Part shown: piece after piece, positions 35,576 to 45,339 of the stretch
Layout of the letters: every line of letters begins with the position of its first letter
Position numbering within the stretch: position 1 is the first letter of the stretch
Origin: Comamonadaceae bacterium UBA2121
Lineage (GTDB): Bacteria > Pseudomonadota > Gammaproteobacteria > Burkholderiales > Burkholderiaceae_C
NCBI GenBank assembly: GCA_002331385.1
Contig: DCYB01000010.1
Coordinates: 62,001-126,000 of the forward strand
Direction of reading: 5' to 3'
Length of the DNA: 64,000 nt
Notes under the pieces: generated by a model
The model's input: only the letters and a program-made list of their open reading frames with translations
Databases searched by the model: none
Told to the model about the DNA's origin: nothing
Program-made: the position numbers and the translations under genes

Positions 35576-36253
35576 TCAGTGAATTTCTGCGGGCGCGAAG
35601 CGCTCGAACAGGATGTTGTTTTCGGTATGGATGTGCGCCATCAGGTCGTCGCGGAATGCGCGCAGGCCGGTGTAGAGCGCGCGCCAGGTGGTGCAGGCGT
35701 CGCGCGGAGGCGTGATGTTGTCGGTCAGCTCGTAGAGGCGCTGCAGTGCTTCGCCGTGCTCTTCGTGTTCGCTGCGCATCACGTTGATGGGCATGGCGGC
35801 CATGCCACCATCACCACGGACGATCAGCGGGAACAGCACCAGCTCTTCCTTGCGCATGTGGCTCTCGAGTTCTTGCGCCATCTCGGTGAGGTGATCGGCC
35901 AGACCGTTCGGGCAGGTTTCACGCTCGCCATGCACCTGTTCCACGCGGCGCGCCAGGCGGATGAGCTCGGGCAGTTGCTCGCGGTGTACGGCGTGGTAGC
36001 GCTGCAGGATGTAGTCCACCAGATCGGCATTGGGCGCGGCGCTCCAGTCCGGCGTGTCATCGGACAGCCCACGGGCCTCCAGGGCCCTGAGCTCTTCGGC
36101 GATGGCGTTGGCGTCTGCCCCGGCTTGCAGAGCCGCCGTGCGCAGGGTGCGATTGCCGTTGCAGCAGAAGTCCAACTGGTGCGCGTCAAAAATGCGGGTG
36201 GCTCCGGGAAGGCGACGAGCGGTTTGGCCGAGGGATTGATCCATGAATTCCAT
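35576..36253 (-). CDS. norA: NorA / YtfE-ScdA family di-iron protein
   Basis: A 225-aa di-iron (hemerythrin-like) protein of the YtfE/ScdA/DnrN/NorA family, which repairs nitrosylated iron-sulfur clusters or buffers NO. It has the ScdA N-terminal motif IFDAHQLDFCCNGNRTL and the iron-ligand histidines of YHAVHREQLPEL, LESHMRKEE, RSEHEEHG and AHIHTENNILF. ATG 36253 follows AAGGAG. It is the promoter-proximal gene of norA-norB and divergent from norR, as in Cupriavidus. Confidence 0.92.
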   Translation of the reverse strand: MEFMDQSLGQTARRLPGATRIFDAHQLDFCCNGNRTLRTAALQAGADANAIAEELRALEARGLSDDTPDWSAAPNADLVDYILQRYHAVHREQLPELIRLARRVEQVHGERETCPNGLADHLTEMAQELESHMRKEELVLFPLIVRGDGGMAAMPINVMRSEHEEHGEALQRLYELTDNITPPRDACTTWRALYTGLRAFRDDLMAHIHTENNILFERFAPAEIH

Positions 36254-36336
36254 GTTGAACTCCTTGATGGGTTGTGAAATGTGGGGGCGGCTGCGCGTGC
36301 ATGCGCAGGGCAGACTGCCCCCGGCACGGTCTTCAA

Positions 36337-36352
36337 TGCGAATTGCGTGCCA
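36337..36352 (-). promoter_or_regulatory. Sigma-54 promoter of norA-norB
   Basis: On the minus strand this reads TGGCACG-N4-TCGCA, one mismatch from the TGGCACG-N4-TTGCA consensus, with GG and GC at the -24 and -12 spacing. It lies about 85 nt upstream of norA and about 40 nt from the first NorR site, fitting an enhancer-dependent promoter. Confidence 0.8.
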
Positions 36353-36391
36353 CAAATCACGCATTACGGATCAATGACTTACATCAATCAT

Positions 36392-36448
36392 GGTAATATT
36401 CACCCTCTGCGTTTGAGGTGTTAAATACCTTGAAGGGTAAAAATTACC
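36392..36448. promoter_or_regulatory. Three NorR binding sites (GGT-N7-ACC)
   Basis: GGTAATATTCACC (36392-36404), GGTGTTAAATACC (36417-36429) and GGTAAAAATTACC (36436-36448) each fit the NorR consensus GT-N7-AC with the outer G and C. Three sites are the known number for NorR enhancers. The third ends on the base before the norR start codon, so NorR should also repress its own gene. Confidence 0.88.
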
Positions 36449-38050
<1,602 letters not shown>

Positions 38051-38115
38051 TGCCCCTTCCGCCGCGTGGTTTGACCATCGCGGCGCCCCCACCAGAATCA
38101 GTACACACGACCGAC

Positions 38116-38568
38116 ATGACCACTACCGTATTCGTTCTCAACGGACCCAATCTGAATTTGCTTGGCACGCGCGAACCCGCGGTGTACGGATCGCAAACGC
38201 TGGCCGACGTGGAGCGCTTGTGCGCTGAAGCGTGCCAACGCCATGGCTTTGAATTGGTGTTCCGACAGAGCAACCATGAAGGCGAACTGGTGGACTGGAT
38301 TCATGAAGCTGGCCGGCTGCATGCGCAGGGCCAGTTGCGCGGATTGGTGTTCAACGCCGCAGCGTACACGCACACCAGCGTGGCGTTGCTGGACGCTGTG
38401 AAAGGCACCGGCGTGCCGCTGATTGAACTGCACATCAGCAACGTGCATGCGCGCGAGAGCTTCCGCCACCATTCCTACCTGTCTGCCGCTGCCAAGGCCG
38501 TGATGTGCGGATTTGGCGTGGCGGGATATGGTCTGGCCATCGATGCCATGGCGGGGTGGCCAGCATGA
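38116..38568 (+). CDS. aroQ: Type II 3-dehydroquinate dehydratase
   Basis: Shikimate-pathway enzyme converting 3-dehydroquinate to 3-dehydroshikimate, 150 aa. Motifs are LNGPNLNLLGTREPAVYG (catalytic Arg and Tyr), FRQSNHEGELVDWIH, FNAAAYTHTS and ELHISNVHARE (catalytic His). ATG 38116 is the canonical family start. The next gene overlaps its stop by ATGA. Confidence 0.96.
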   Translation: MTTTVFVLNGPNLNLLGTREPAVYGSQTLADVERLCAEACQRHGFELVFRQSNHEGELVDWIHEAGRLHAQGQLRGLVFNAAAYTHTSVALLDAVKGTGVPLIELHISNVHARESFRHHSYLSAAAKAVMCGFGVAGYGLAIDAMAGWPA

Positions 38569-39461
38569 GCGGTGCGCAGCAGGAGCTGGCGCATCTGCCC
38601 TTGCCCGCATCGGTCGTGGCGCTGGGCGCCGAGGCCACGGTCCAGCGCACCAGCAGCACGCTGCCGGGCATGGATGGCGACATCGTCTGGCATGTCTGGG
38701 GTGAGCGCGCGCCGGGCACGCTGCCGCTGGTGCTGTTCCACGGCGGCAGCGGCAGTTGGACGCACTGGCTGCGCAATATCGACGCACTGGTGGCGACGGG
38801 GCGACAGGTGTGGGCGGTTGATCTGCCCGGCTTTGGCGACTCGGTCGAGCCTCCCAAAGGCAGCGATGCCGACGCCATCATCGAGCCGCTCTACGAAAGC
38901 ATGCGCGAGCTGTTCGGGCCGCAGCCCTGCGATCTGGTCGGCTTCTCCTTTGGCGGCATGACGGCGGGCATGCTGCTCGCCGCGCATCCGGAACTGGCGC
39001 GCCAGTTGGTGCTGGTGGGCGCGCCTGCGATGGGCGTGGTGCCGCAGCGGCAATTTGAATTGAAGGCATGGCGACATCTGCCGCCTGAGGCGCAATTGGC
39101 GGCGCACCGCTTCAATCTGGCCGCGCTGATGCTGCGCGACACCGCGCTCATCGAAGGCGAAGCGCTGGCGCTGCACGTGGGCAACGTGGTGCGTGACCGC
39201 ATGCAGCGTCGCCGTCTGGCGCACACCGACATTCTGGCGCGCTCGCTGCCGCAGGTGCACTGTCCCGTGCATGCGATCTATGGCGAGAGCGATTCGCTGT
39301 ACAAGGAATGGATCAGCGCGCTGGAGCAGGCCTATGCGAAGGCAGCGCCGGATTTTCGCGGCTTTGCGCTCATCCCCGAAGCGGGCCATTGGGTGCAGTA
39401 CGAGCGGCCCTCCGCATTTCACGACGCCTTGCTGGCAGCGCTGCGCGACGGCGCGCAGTGA
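38565..39461 (+). CDS. Alpha/beta hydrolase
   Basis: A 298-aa alpha/beta hydrolase. The oxyanion motif is LFHGGSGSWTHW, the nucleophile elbow GFSFGG, the acid lies in YGESDSLY, and the catalytic His in EAGHWVQYE. The start overlaps the aroQ stop (ATGA), so it is translationally coupled to aroQ, but I see no biochemical link. Substrate unknown; probably an ester or C-C bond hydrolase. Confidence 0.88.
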   Translation: MSGAQQELAHLPLPASVVALGAEATVQRTSSTLPGMDGDIVWHVWGERAPGTLPLVLFHGGSGSWTHWLRNIDALVATGRQVWAVDLPGFGDSVEPPKGSDADAIIEPLYESMRELFGPQPCDLVGFSFGGMTAGMLLAAHPELARQLVLVGAPAMGVVPQRQFELKAWRHLPPEAQLAAHRFNLAALMLRDTALIEGEALALHVGNVVRDRMQRRRLAHTDILARSLPQVHCPVHAIYGESDSLYKEWISALEQAYAKAAPDFRGFALIPEAGHWVQYERPSAFHDALLAALRDGAQ

Positions 39462-39477
39462 AGAGACGGGATGGGTG

Positions 39478-39885
39478 ATGACGCGGTGCACGGTGAATGA
39501 AAACGAAGTCGAACTGCACGCCATCCGCGCGCAGGGCGCGGGCGGGCAGAACGTCAACAAGGTCTCCAGCGCCATGCATTTGCGCTTTGACGTTCAGGCC
39601 TCTTCATTGCCTGTCGAGGTGAAGCAGCGGCTGCTGGCGCTGCGCGATCAGCGCATTACGCAGGACGGCGTCATCATCATCAAGGCGCAGCAATACCGCA
39701 CGCAAGAGTCCAACCGGCTCGATGCGTTGGCACGTTTGCAGGCGCTGGTGGACAGCGCCGCCGCGCCGCGACAGGTGCGCCGCGCGACCAAGCCGACCTG
39801 GGCGTCGCGACAAAAACGGCTGGAGGGCAAAGCGCAGCGATCCGGCATCAAATCGCTGCGAGGCAGAGTGCGCGACGCGGACTGA
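39478..39885 (+). CDS. arfB: Peptidyl-tRNA hydrolase ArfB (ribosome rescue)
   Basis: A 135-aa release-factor-like protein with GGQ at residues 22-24 (AQGAGGQNVNK) and the basic C-terminal tail (RQKRLEGKAQRSGIKSLRGR) that enters the empty mRNA channel of stalled ribosomes. This matches YaeJ/ArfB in length and order. ATG 39478 gives the normal N-terminus. It sits 16 nt after the hydrolase gene. Confidence 0.95.
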   Translation: MTRCTVNENEVELHAIRAQGAGGQNVNKVSSAMHLRFDVQASSLPVEVKQRLLALRDQRITQDGVIIIKAQQYRTQESNRLDALARLQALVDSAAAPRQVRRATKPTWASRQKRLEGKAQRSGIKSLRGRVRDAD

Positions 39886-39891
39886 ACGCGC

Positions 39892-40623
39892 TCACTTGCC
39901 CGGCGTGTAGCAGGCCGATGCCGCTGCGATCACGGGCGGCAGCGCAAAGCACCACATTCCCGCAAAGTAGTACAGCAGCGCGCCCAGAGCGCATCCCAGC
40001 GCAAAGCTGCCAATGGCGGGCAGCATCTTGCCCAGCCGTGTCTTGATGGCGGCGCGCTGCTCGCCGTTCACGCCCTTTATCCAGTCAGTCAAGTCGATCA
40101 TCACTTGCGTGGTGTTGCCGGTCATCAGCGTGGACGGCGGTGCGCTGGGCAGGTGAATGCGCTGCATGGCGTTTTGCACGGCCATCGCGCCTACCATCAA
40201 CATACCGGCGATGTAGGCGGGCAGGGCGTTGGCGTCAGGAAACGGCCCCAGCGCGATCATCATGATCCCGGCGATGAGCAGCAGCGTCGTCTTGGCCAGA
40301 ATGAGCCGGCGCATGGGCTGTTGCTGCTTCGCGAGGATGGCGTTGCTGACCATGCGGGTGAGCACCACGAACAGACAGAATACCGGCAAGGCCGACAACT
40401 TGGCCGCCGCGCCAGAGGTGCCCTGGATGAGTGAGGCACCGAGCGTCACGAAGTTGCCCGTGACGTGTGCGGTGAACAGCCCGCTCAGCGCGAGAAAGCC
40501 TGCCGTATCGACATAGCCTGCATTGAAGCCGAGCAGGCCGCTCAGCGGGAACGGAACCGGTGCCGGGGTTGGCGCTGGTGTGGGTAGGGGTGCCTGTGCT
40601 GGCGTCGTAGTGGATGGATTCAT
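39892..40623 (-). CDS. YoaK/DUF1275 family membrane protein
   Basis: A 243-aa inner-membrane protein. A Pro/Thr/Ala-rich tail of about 25 residues precedes GYVDTAGFLALSGLFTAHVTGNFV, the DUF1275 hallmark, and further helices with QNAMQRIHLPSAPPSTLMTGNTTQ. Function is unknown. Its start overlaps the stop of the DoxX gene (4 nt), indicating an operon. The stop is close to the convergent arfB stop (6-nt gap). Confidence 0.9.
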   Translation of the reverse strand: MNPSTTTPAQAPLPTPAPTPAPVPFPLSGLLGFNAGYVDTAGFLALSGLFTAHVTGNFVTLGASLIQGTSGAAAKLSALPVFCLFVVLTRMVSNAILAKQQQPMRRLILAKTTLLLIAGIMMIALGPFPDANALPAYIAGMLMVGAMAVQNAMQRIHLPSAPPSTLMTGNTTQVMIDLTDWIKGVNGEQRAAIKTRLGKMLPAIGSFALGCALGALLYYFAGMWCFALPPVIAAASACYTPGK

Positions 40624-41090
40624 GGGGTGGTTTCCTTGTGTTGACGCTCGGCGCTGCGCTCCTGCAGGTCGAGCCAGGCCAGCAGCAGAAAGCCGCCGAT
40701 CAGGCCTAGATGCTCAAAGAAGGCGTTGGCCGCCATGAAGCGCTCTTGTCCGGCGGGCAGTTCCCAGAACCGCAGCGCAAGGCCAGTGGCCAGCAGGGTG
40801 AAGCCCGCCAGTGCGAGCGCTCCCAGCCAGCGCATCCAGCCGGCGAGAATCATGGCGCTGGCGCCCAGTTCCAGCGCAATCACCAGTACGGCGAACAGCG
40901 CTGCCGGCGCCAGTCCGAAGTGCTGCATTTCGCCCAGCGCCGCGCCAAAATCGGTGAGCTTGTTGAGGCCGCCTTGCAGGTAGGCGGCGCACAGTCCCAG
41001 CATGGCAATGAAGCGGATGGCGCGGCTGCCGAACAGCGGCGTGGCCAGCGCCGCGAGGCGACTGTCGTGTGAGGCGGGTGGTGTGTTCAT
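40620..41090 (-). CDS. DoxX family membrane protein
   Basis: A 156-aa protein with four transmembrane helices. AAYLQGGLNKLTDFGAALGEM is the DoxX entry motif and FFEHLGLIGGFLLLA the C-terminal helix. DoxX proteins are small membrane redox-associated proteins of poorly known function. It overlaps the DUF1275 gene and follows the amidohydrolase gene by 6 nt, in one minus-strand operon. Confidence 0.9.
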   Translation of the reverse strand: MNTPPASHDSRLAALATPLFGSRAIRFIAMLGLCAAYLQGGLNKLTDFGAALGEMQHFGLAPAALFAVLVIALELGASAMILAGWMRWLGALALAGFTLLATGLALRFWELPAGQERFMAANAFFEHLGLIGGFLLLAWLDLQERSAERQHKETTP

Positions 41091-41096
41091 GGTCGA

Positions 41097-42989
41097 TCAC
41101 ATCCAGCAGGCGCAGCCGAGGGCACCGAAGAATCCCTTGGGATCGGACACCGGAACGCCCGATGCCCAGGCGCGTGCGTGGTCATGCCCATGCATGCCGC
41201 AGGTATTCGAGCAGCCGCATGCGACGGCGGCGCGATAGCGCGCCGGGTGGAGCGAGTTCTTGCCCGCACCTTCCGGCTCGCCCCAGGCCGCATAGCCGCC
41301 GTAGCGGCGCGTGGGCGACCAGTCGGGCATGGCGGGTGGCAGCGGGTTGTCGTCCAGCAATGCGAAATGGCCTGCGCCGTAGACGATGCGGCCACCGACC
41401 ACGGTCAGATCGGAGGTGATGAAAGAGATGTCGTCCTCGGGCACGCGGAAATAGTCCTTGTCCGGCACGATCATGTCCGCGAACTGGCCCGCCCGGATCT
41501 GGCCGCGCTGGCCCACTTCGTTGGAGAACCACGCCACGTTTTCGGTCCACATGCGCAAGGCGGTTTCGCGGTCGAGCAGATTGCGCTCGGGATACATTTT
41601 CGTGCCACCCACGGTCTTGCCAGTGACCATCCAGGCGAGCGACACCCACGGGTTGTACGAGGCCACGCGCGTGGCGTCGGTGCCGGCGGAGACCTTCACG
41701 CCGCGCTCCAGAATCCGCTTCACGGGCGGGGTCGCCTCGGCTGCTGCAGCGCCGTAACGCTCGATGAAGTATTCGCCCTGATACGCCATGCGGTGCTGCA
41801 CGGCAATGCCGCCGCCGAGTGCGGCGATGCGGTCGATCGATTGGTCGGAGATGGTTTCCGCGTGGTCGAAGAACCAGTTCAGGCCGTTGATGGGCGTGTC
41901 GCGATGCACCTTCTCGAACACATCCAGCGCACGCGAAATGGTTTCGTCATACGTGGCGTGCAGGCGCCACGGCCACTGGTTCTGCGCCAGGGTGCGCACC
42001 ACGCCTTCCAGATCGTCTTCCATGCTCGCGGGCATGTCGGGGCGCGGCTGGCGGAAGTCCTCGAAATCGGCGGCGGAATACACCAGCATCTCGCCAGCGC
42101 CATTGTGGCGGAAGTAGTCGTCGCCTTGCTTGTAGGTGACTTCGGACGTCCATTTCAGGAAATCTTCCTTCTCTTCCTTGGGCTTTTGCGTGAACAGGTT
42201 ATAGGCCAGGCGCACGGTGATCTGCTGGTCCTTGGCGAGCTGCTGGATCACGGCGTAGTCGTCGGGGTAGTTCTGCGAGCCGCCACCAGCGTCGATCACG
42301 CCGGTCACGCCGAGCCGGTTCAGCTCGCGCATGAAGTGGCGTGTGGAATTCAATTGATAGTCGAACGGCAGCTTGGGGCCTTTGGCCAGCGTGGCGTACA
42401 AAATGGTGGCGTTCGGTTTGGCGAGCAGAAGGCCGGTGGGGTTGCCGCTGGCGTCGCGCACGATTTCGCCGCCGGGCGGCGCAGGCGTGTCGCGGTGATA
42501 GCCGACCGCGCGCAGCGCAGCGGCGTTGAGCAGCGCCCGGTCGTACAGGTGCAGCAAGAACACGGGCGTGTCGGGCGCGACGGCATTGATCTCTTCCAGC
42601 GTGGGCAGGCGTTTTTCAATGAACTGGTGTTCGGTGAAACCACCTACCACGCGCACCCATTGCGGTGCCGGAGTGTTGGCGACCTGTTGGCGCAGCATGT
42701 CCATCGCGTCGGCCAGCGAACGCACGCCGTCCCAGCGCAACTCGAGGTTGTAGTTCAGGCCGCCGCGAATCACGTGCGTGTGGTTGTCGAACAGGCCAGG
42801 CAGCGCGCTGCGGCCCTGCAAATCCACCTTGCGCGTGCCGTCACCGGCCAGCTTCAGGATGTCTTCGTCGCTGCCCACGGCGGTGAAGCGCCCATCCTGG
42901 ATGGCTACGGCGCTGGCGGTGGGGTTGCTCTTGTCCAGCGTGGTGAAGCGGGCGTTGTGGAAGATGACGTCGGGATGGGAATTTGCCAT
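41097..42989 (-). CDS. YtcJ-like amidohydrolase with Cys/His-rich tail
   Basis: A 630-aa metal-dependent amidohydrolase (amidohydrolase-3/YtcJ type). Metal sites are LPGLFDNHTHV near the N-terminus, WFFDHAETI, and a late SAGTDATRV with the conserved Asp. The last 50 residues carry an unusual cluster, ACGCSNTCGMHGHDHARAW and GALGCACWM, which could bind an extra metal. ATG 42989 follows AAGGAGC. It is in the operon with DoxX and DUF1275 genes, preceded by the XapX gene. Substrate unknown, probably an amide or formylated compound. Confidence 0.88.
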   Translation of the reverse strand: MANSHPDVIFHNARFTTLDKSNPTASAVAIQDGRFTAVGSDEDILKLAGDGTRKVDLQGRSALPGLFDNHTHVIRGGLNYNLELRWDGVRSLADAMDMLRQQVANTPAPQWVRVVGGFTEHQFIEKRLPTLEEINAVAPDTPVFLLHLYDRALLNAAALRAVGYHRDTPAPPGGEIVRDASGNPTGLLLAKPNATILYATLAKGPKLPFDYQLNSTRHFMRELNRLGVTGVIDAGGGSQNYPDDYAVIQQLAKDQQITVRLAYNLFTQKPKEEKEDFLKWTSEVTYKQGDDYFRHNGAGEMLVYSAADFEDFRQPRPDMPASMEDDLEGVVRTLAQNQWPWRLHATYDETISRALDVFEKVHRDTPINGLNWFFDHAETISDQSIDRIAALGGGIAVQHRMAYQGEYFIERYGAAAAEATPPVKRILERGVKVSAGTDATRVASYNPWVSLAWMVTGKTVGGTKMYPERNLLDRETALRMWTENVAWFSNEVGQRGQIRAGQFADMIVPDKDYFRVPEDDISFITSDLTVVGGRIVYGAGHFALLDDNPLPPAMPDWSPTRRYGGYAAWGEPEGAGKNSLHPARYRAAVACGCSNTCGMHGHDHARAWASGVPVSDPKGFFGALGCACWM

Positions 42990-43062
42990 GGGAATGCTCC
43001 TTGGAATCGACTGTCCGCTCAAGCGTTGGCGGACGATGTAGGACGCGCGGCCTTGCGGTCAG

Positions 43063-43338
43063 TCACTGCTTTGCGTGTGAGACCTGTGCTGGCGACGTAG
43101 AGGGGGTGGGTTTTGCCGCCGATGCGGAAGTGGCCTGCGTGGCGGCGGGGACCGTGGCGGCACTGGCTGGAGCGGGATGCAGCCACTGCTTTCCGAGGGG
43201 AATGAGTTGCTCTCCCATGAGGATGCCCAGCAGTCCGATCAGTGCGATCAGCGGCGGAGCGGGGGAGCGAACCTGCAACAGGCTATAGACAATGCCGACC
43301 AGAAGACCCGCGGCGAGGGAAAGGGCGTACAGCTTCAT
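43063..43338 (-). CDS. XapX domain small membrane protein
   Basis: A 91-aa protein: two hydrophobic helices (LYALSLAAGLLVGIVYSLLQ and LIALIGLLGILMGEQLIPLG) matching the XapX/DUF1427 family, then an Ala/Thr/Pro-rich tail. Function unknown; such genes usually sit next to hydrolase genes of the YcaC and amidohydrolase type, as here. Confidence 0.85.
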   Translation of the reverse strand: MKLYALSLAAGLLVGIVYSLLQVRSPAPPLIALIGLLGILMGEQLIPLGKQWLHPAPASAATVPAATQATSASAAKPTPSTSPAQVSHAKQ

Positions 43339-43423
43339 GAATGACCTGAACCAAATGCTGTTTGTAATGAGGGTTGAGAGGTTCGCCCCGCAGCGCGGCT
43401 CGGTGCCGCACTCCGGGTTGCAG

Positions 43424-43450
43424 CGTCACGCCAGCGGATGCGGCGTGACG
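43424..43450. other. 9-bp perfect hairpin
   Basis: CGTCACGCC (43424-43432) and GGCGTGACG (43442-43450) form a strong stem with a 9-nt loop between the isochorismatase-like gene and the XapX gene. No T-run follows on either strand. It may attenuate transcription or protect an mRNA end. Confidence 0.45.
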
Positions 43451-43487
43451 GGTCCTGAACCAGCCGTCGGGTGAAGAGTCAGCTGGA

Positions 43488-44174
43488 TCAGCGGTTGGCA
43501 GGGTTGGGGCCGATGCGCTCGCCGTGTTCCACACGCTCGGGTGCCTTGTGCACCATGGTGTAGGCGTAGTCCACGCCCATGCCGTAGGCGCCGGAGTGTT
43601 CGCGCACGATGTTCATCACGTCTTCGTAGGTGTCGCGCTTGGCCCAGTCGCGCTGCCATTCCAGCAGCACTTGCTGCCAGGTCACCGGCACCACGCCTGC
43701 CTGCACCATGCGGTCCATGGCGTACTTGTGCGCGTCCACCGACGTTCCGCCGGACGCATCGGCCACCATGTAGATTTCATAGCCGCCTTCGTGGGCCGCA
43801 CTCAGCGCAAAGGTGATGTTGCACACCTCGGTCCACAGACCGGACACGATGACCTTCTTGCGCTTGTTGGCCGCCAGCGAGTCACGCACGTTCTGGTCGT
43901 CCCACGAATTCATCGAGGTGCGCTCCAGAATCTGGTGCTCGGGGAACACCGACAGCAGTTCGGGATAGGTGTGGCCGGAGAAGCTCTCGGTTTCGACCGT
44001 GGTGATGGTGGTGGGAATATTGAACGCCTTGGCACCCTTGGCCAGTCCCACGACATTGTTCTTCAGTACCTGACGGTCGATCGACTGCACGCCGAACGCC
44101 ATTTGTGGCTGCTGATCGATGAAGATGATCTGGCTGTTTTCGGGAGTCAGCAGTTCGAGATAGTTGGCAGACAT
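43488..44174 (-). CDS. Isochorismatase-like cysteine hydrolase (YcaC type)
   Basis: A 228-aa cysteine hydrolase. FIDQQPQMAFGV gives the first acidic residue of the triad, a Lys follows in NKRKKVIVSGLWTEVCN, and the Cys in EVCNITFA is the nucleophile. The family hydrolyses small amides and related compounds. ATG 44174 follows AAAAGGAAA. It is divergent from a LysR gene whose likely operator lies between them. Downstream on the same strand are XapX, amidohydrolase, DoxX and DUF1275 genes. Confidence 0.88.
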   Translation of the reverse strand: MSANYLELLTPENSQIIFIDQQPQMAFGVQSIDRQVLKNNVVGLAKGAKAFNIPTTITTVETESFSGHTYPELLSVFPEHQILERTSMNSWDDQNVRDSLAANKRKKVIVSGLWTEVCNITFALSAAHEGGYEIYMVADASGGTSVDAHKYAMDRMVQAGVVPVTWQQVLLEWQRDWAKRDTYEDVMNIVREHSGAYGMGVDYAYTMVHKAPERVEHGERIGPNPANR

Positions 44175-44294
44175 GACGGTTTCCTTTTCAATCAAATGGA
44201 CAGGGAAGAAAGCGATGTAATGGCTGGATGAAAGGTGTTTTTTGCAGCCAGTTCCGAAAGTCTATTTGTTGATTTGAGTCAAGAAAATACAAAG

Positions 44295-44317
44295 AATGGA
44301 ATATCATTCATTCCATT
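44295..44317. promoter_or_regulatory. LysR-type operator candidate
   Basis: AATGGAAT (44295-44302), 7-nt spacer, ATTCCATT (44310-44317): perfect 8-bp arms containing the T-N11-A core typical of LysR sites. It lies 29 nt upstream of the LysR start and between two divergent genes, so it likely serves both. Confidence 0.7.
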
Positions 44318-44345
44318 TGTGGGGTGTTGAAATCACCGATTTGTC

Positions 44346-45287
44346 ATGAAACGTCTGCCAGACTTGGAGGCTTGGGCGATCTTTGCCAAGATCGTCGAAA
44401 CCGGCTCTTTCAGCCGCACGGCAAATGAATTCGGGCTATCGCAGGCCACCGTGTCAAAGGCGGTTTCGCGTCTGGAAGCGCGCCTCAAAACCACGCTGTT
44501 TCATCGCACTTCGCGCCGTCTCTCGCTCACCGAAAGTGGGCAGGTGGCGCTAGAGCGGGCGACGCGCATCCTGGAGGACGGCGAGGCCGTGGAGGCCGAA
44601 ATCGTCGAGCAATCCACTACGCTGCGCGGGTTGATTCGCATGTCTGCGCCGATGTCCTTTGGCATCGCACGGCTGGCACCTGTGCTGCCGCAATTCCTTT
44701 CGGGTCACCCTGATGTGGAGCTGGACATCCAGTTCAACGACAAGCAGGTCGACATGGTGGCCGAGCGCTTTGACATGGCGCTGCGCATTGCACCCATGGT
44801 CGACTCCAGCCTTTTGGCGCGCCAGTTGTGCAAGGTGCGCCTGATGCTGGTGGGCTCGCCCGCCTATTTCGAGCGCTTCGGCAAGCCCGAGCACCCGCGC
44901 GATCTGGTCCGCCATCGTGCCTTGCAGTATTCGTATGCGCGCCATGGCGCCAACTGGCGATTCATGCACAAGCGGCACGGTGAATTCGTGCAAGCGGTGA
45001 ACGTGCACATACAGTCCAACAATGCGGAAGCCCTCACACCCGCTTTGCTCGCGGGGCAGGGGTTGGCGTTGCAACCGGCATTCCTCGTGTGGCAGCAACT
45101 GGAGTCAGGCGAGCTCATCACCGTGATGGATGCGTGGCAGGTGGAGCCCATCGTGCTGCACATCGTCATGCCGCCGGGCCGCCGCCGTCCCGCGCGCGTG
45201 CAGGCCCTCATCGAATTCCTGGCGGGCCACTACGCAAACGAGCCCTGGGCCATGTCCATGATCACGCATCAGGAATCGCAGAATTGA
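44346..45287 (+). CDS. LysR-family transcriptional regulator
   Basis: A 313-aa LTTR. The winged helix-turn-helix is FSRTANEFGLSQATVSKAVSRLEARL, and the effector-binding domain starts at about residue 90 (LIRMSAPMSFGIARLAPVL). It is the local regulator of the divergent YcaC-like hydrolase and probably the four genes behind it. The inducer is unknown. Confidence 0.92.
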   Translation: MKRLPDLEAWAIFAKIVETGSFSRTANEFGLSQATVSKAVSRLEARLKTTLFHRTSRRLSLTESGQVALERATRILEDGEAVEAEIVEQSTTLRGLIRMSAPMSFGIARLAPVLPQFLSGHPDVELDIQFNDKQVDMVAERFDMALRIAPMVDSSLLARQLCKVRLMLVGSPAYFERFGKPEHPRDLVRHRALQYSYARHGANWRFMHKRHGEFVQAVNVHIQSNNAEALTPALLAGQGLALQPAFLVWQQLESGELITVMDAWQVEPIVLHIVMPPGRRRPARVQALIEFLAGHYANEPWAMSMITHQESQN

Positions 45288-45339
45288 ACTTGAGCCACGC
45301 ACCACAATCACACCAAGGAACTTCCAGAGACACGCACCT

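Noticed and set aside
36308..36320. GGGCAG-A-CTGCCC dyad in the norA leader
   Set aside because: The central single base leaves no room for a full RNA loop, and it does not match NorR or another known site.
41178..43100. 640-codon plus-strand frame
   Set aside because: Antisense to the YtcJ-like amidohydrolase, which has clear metal motifs.
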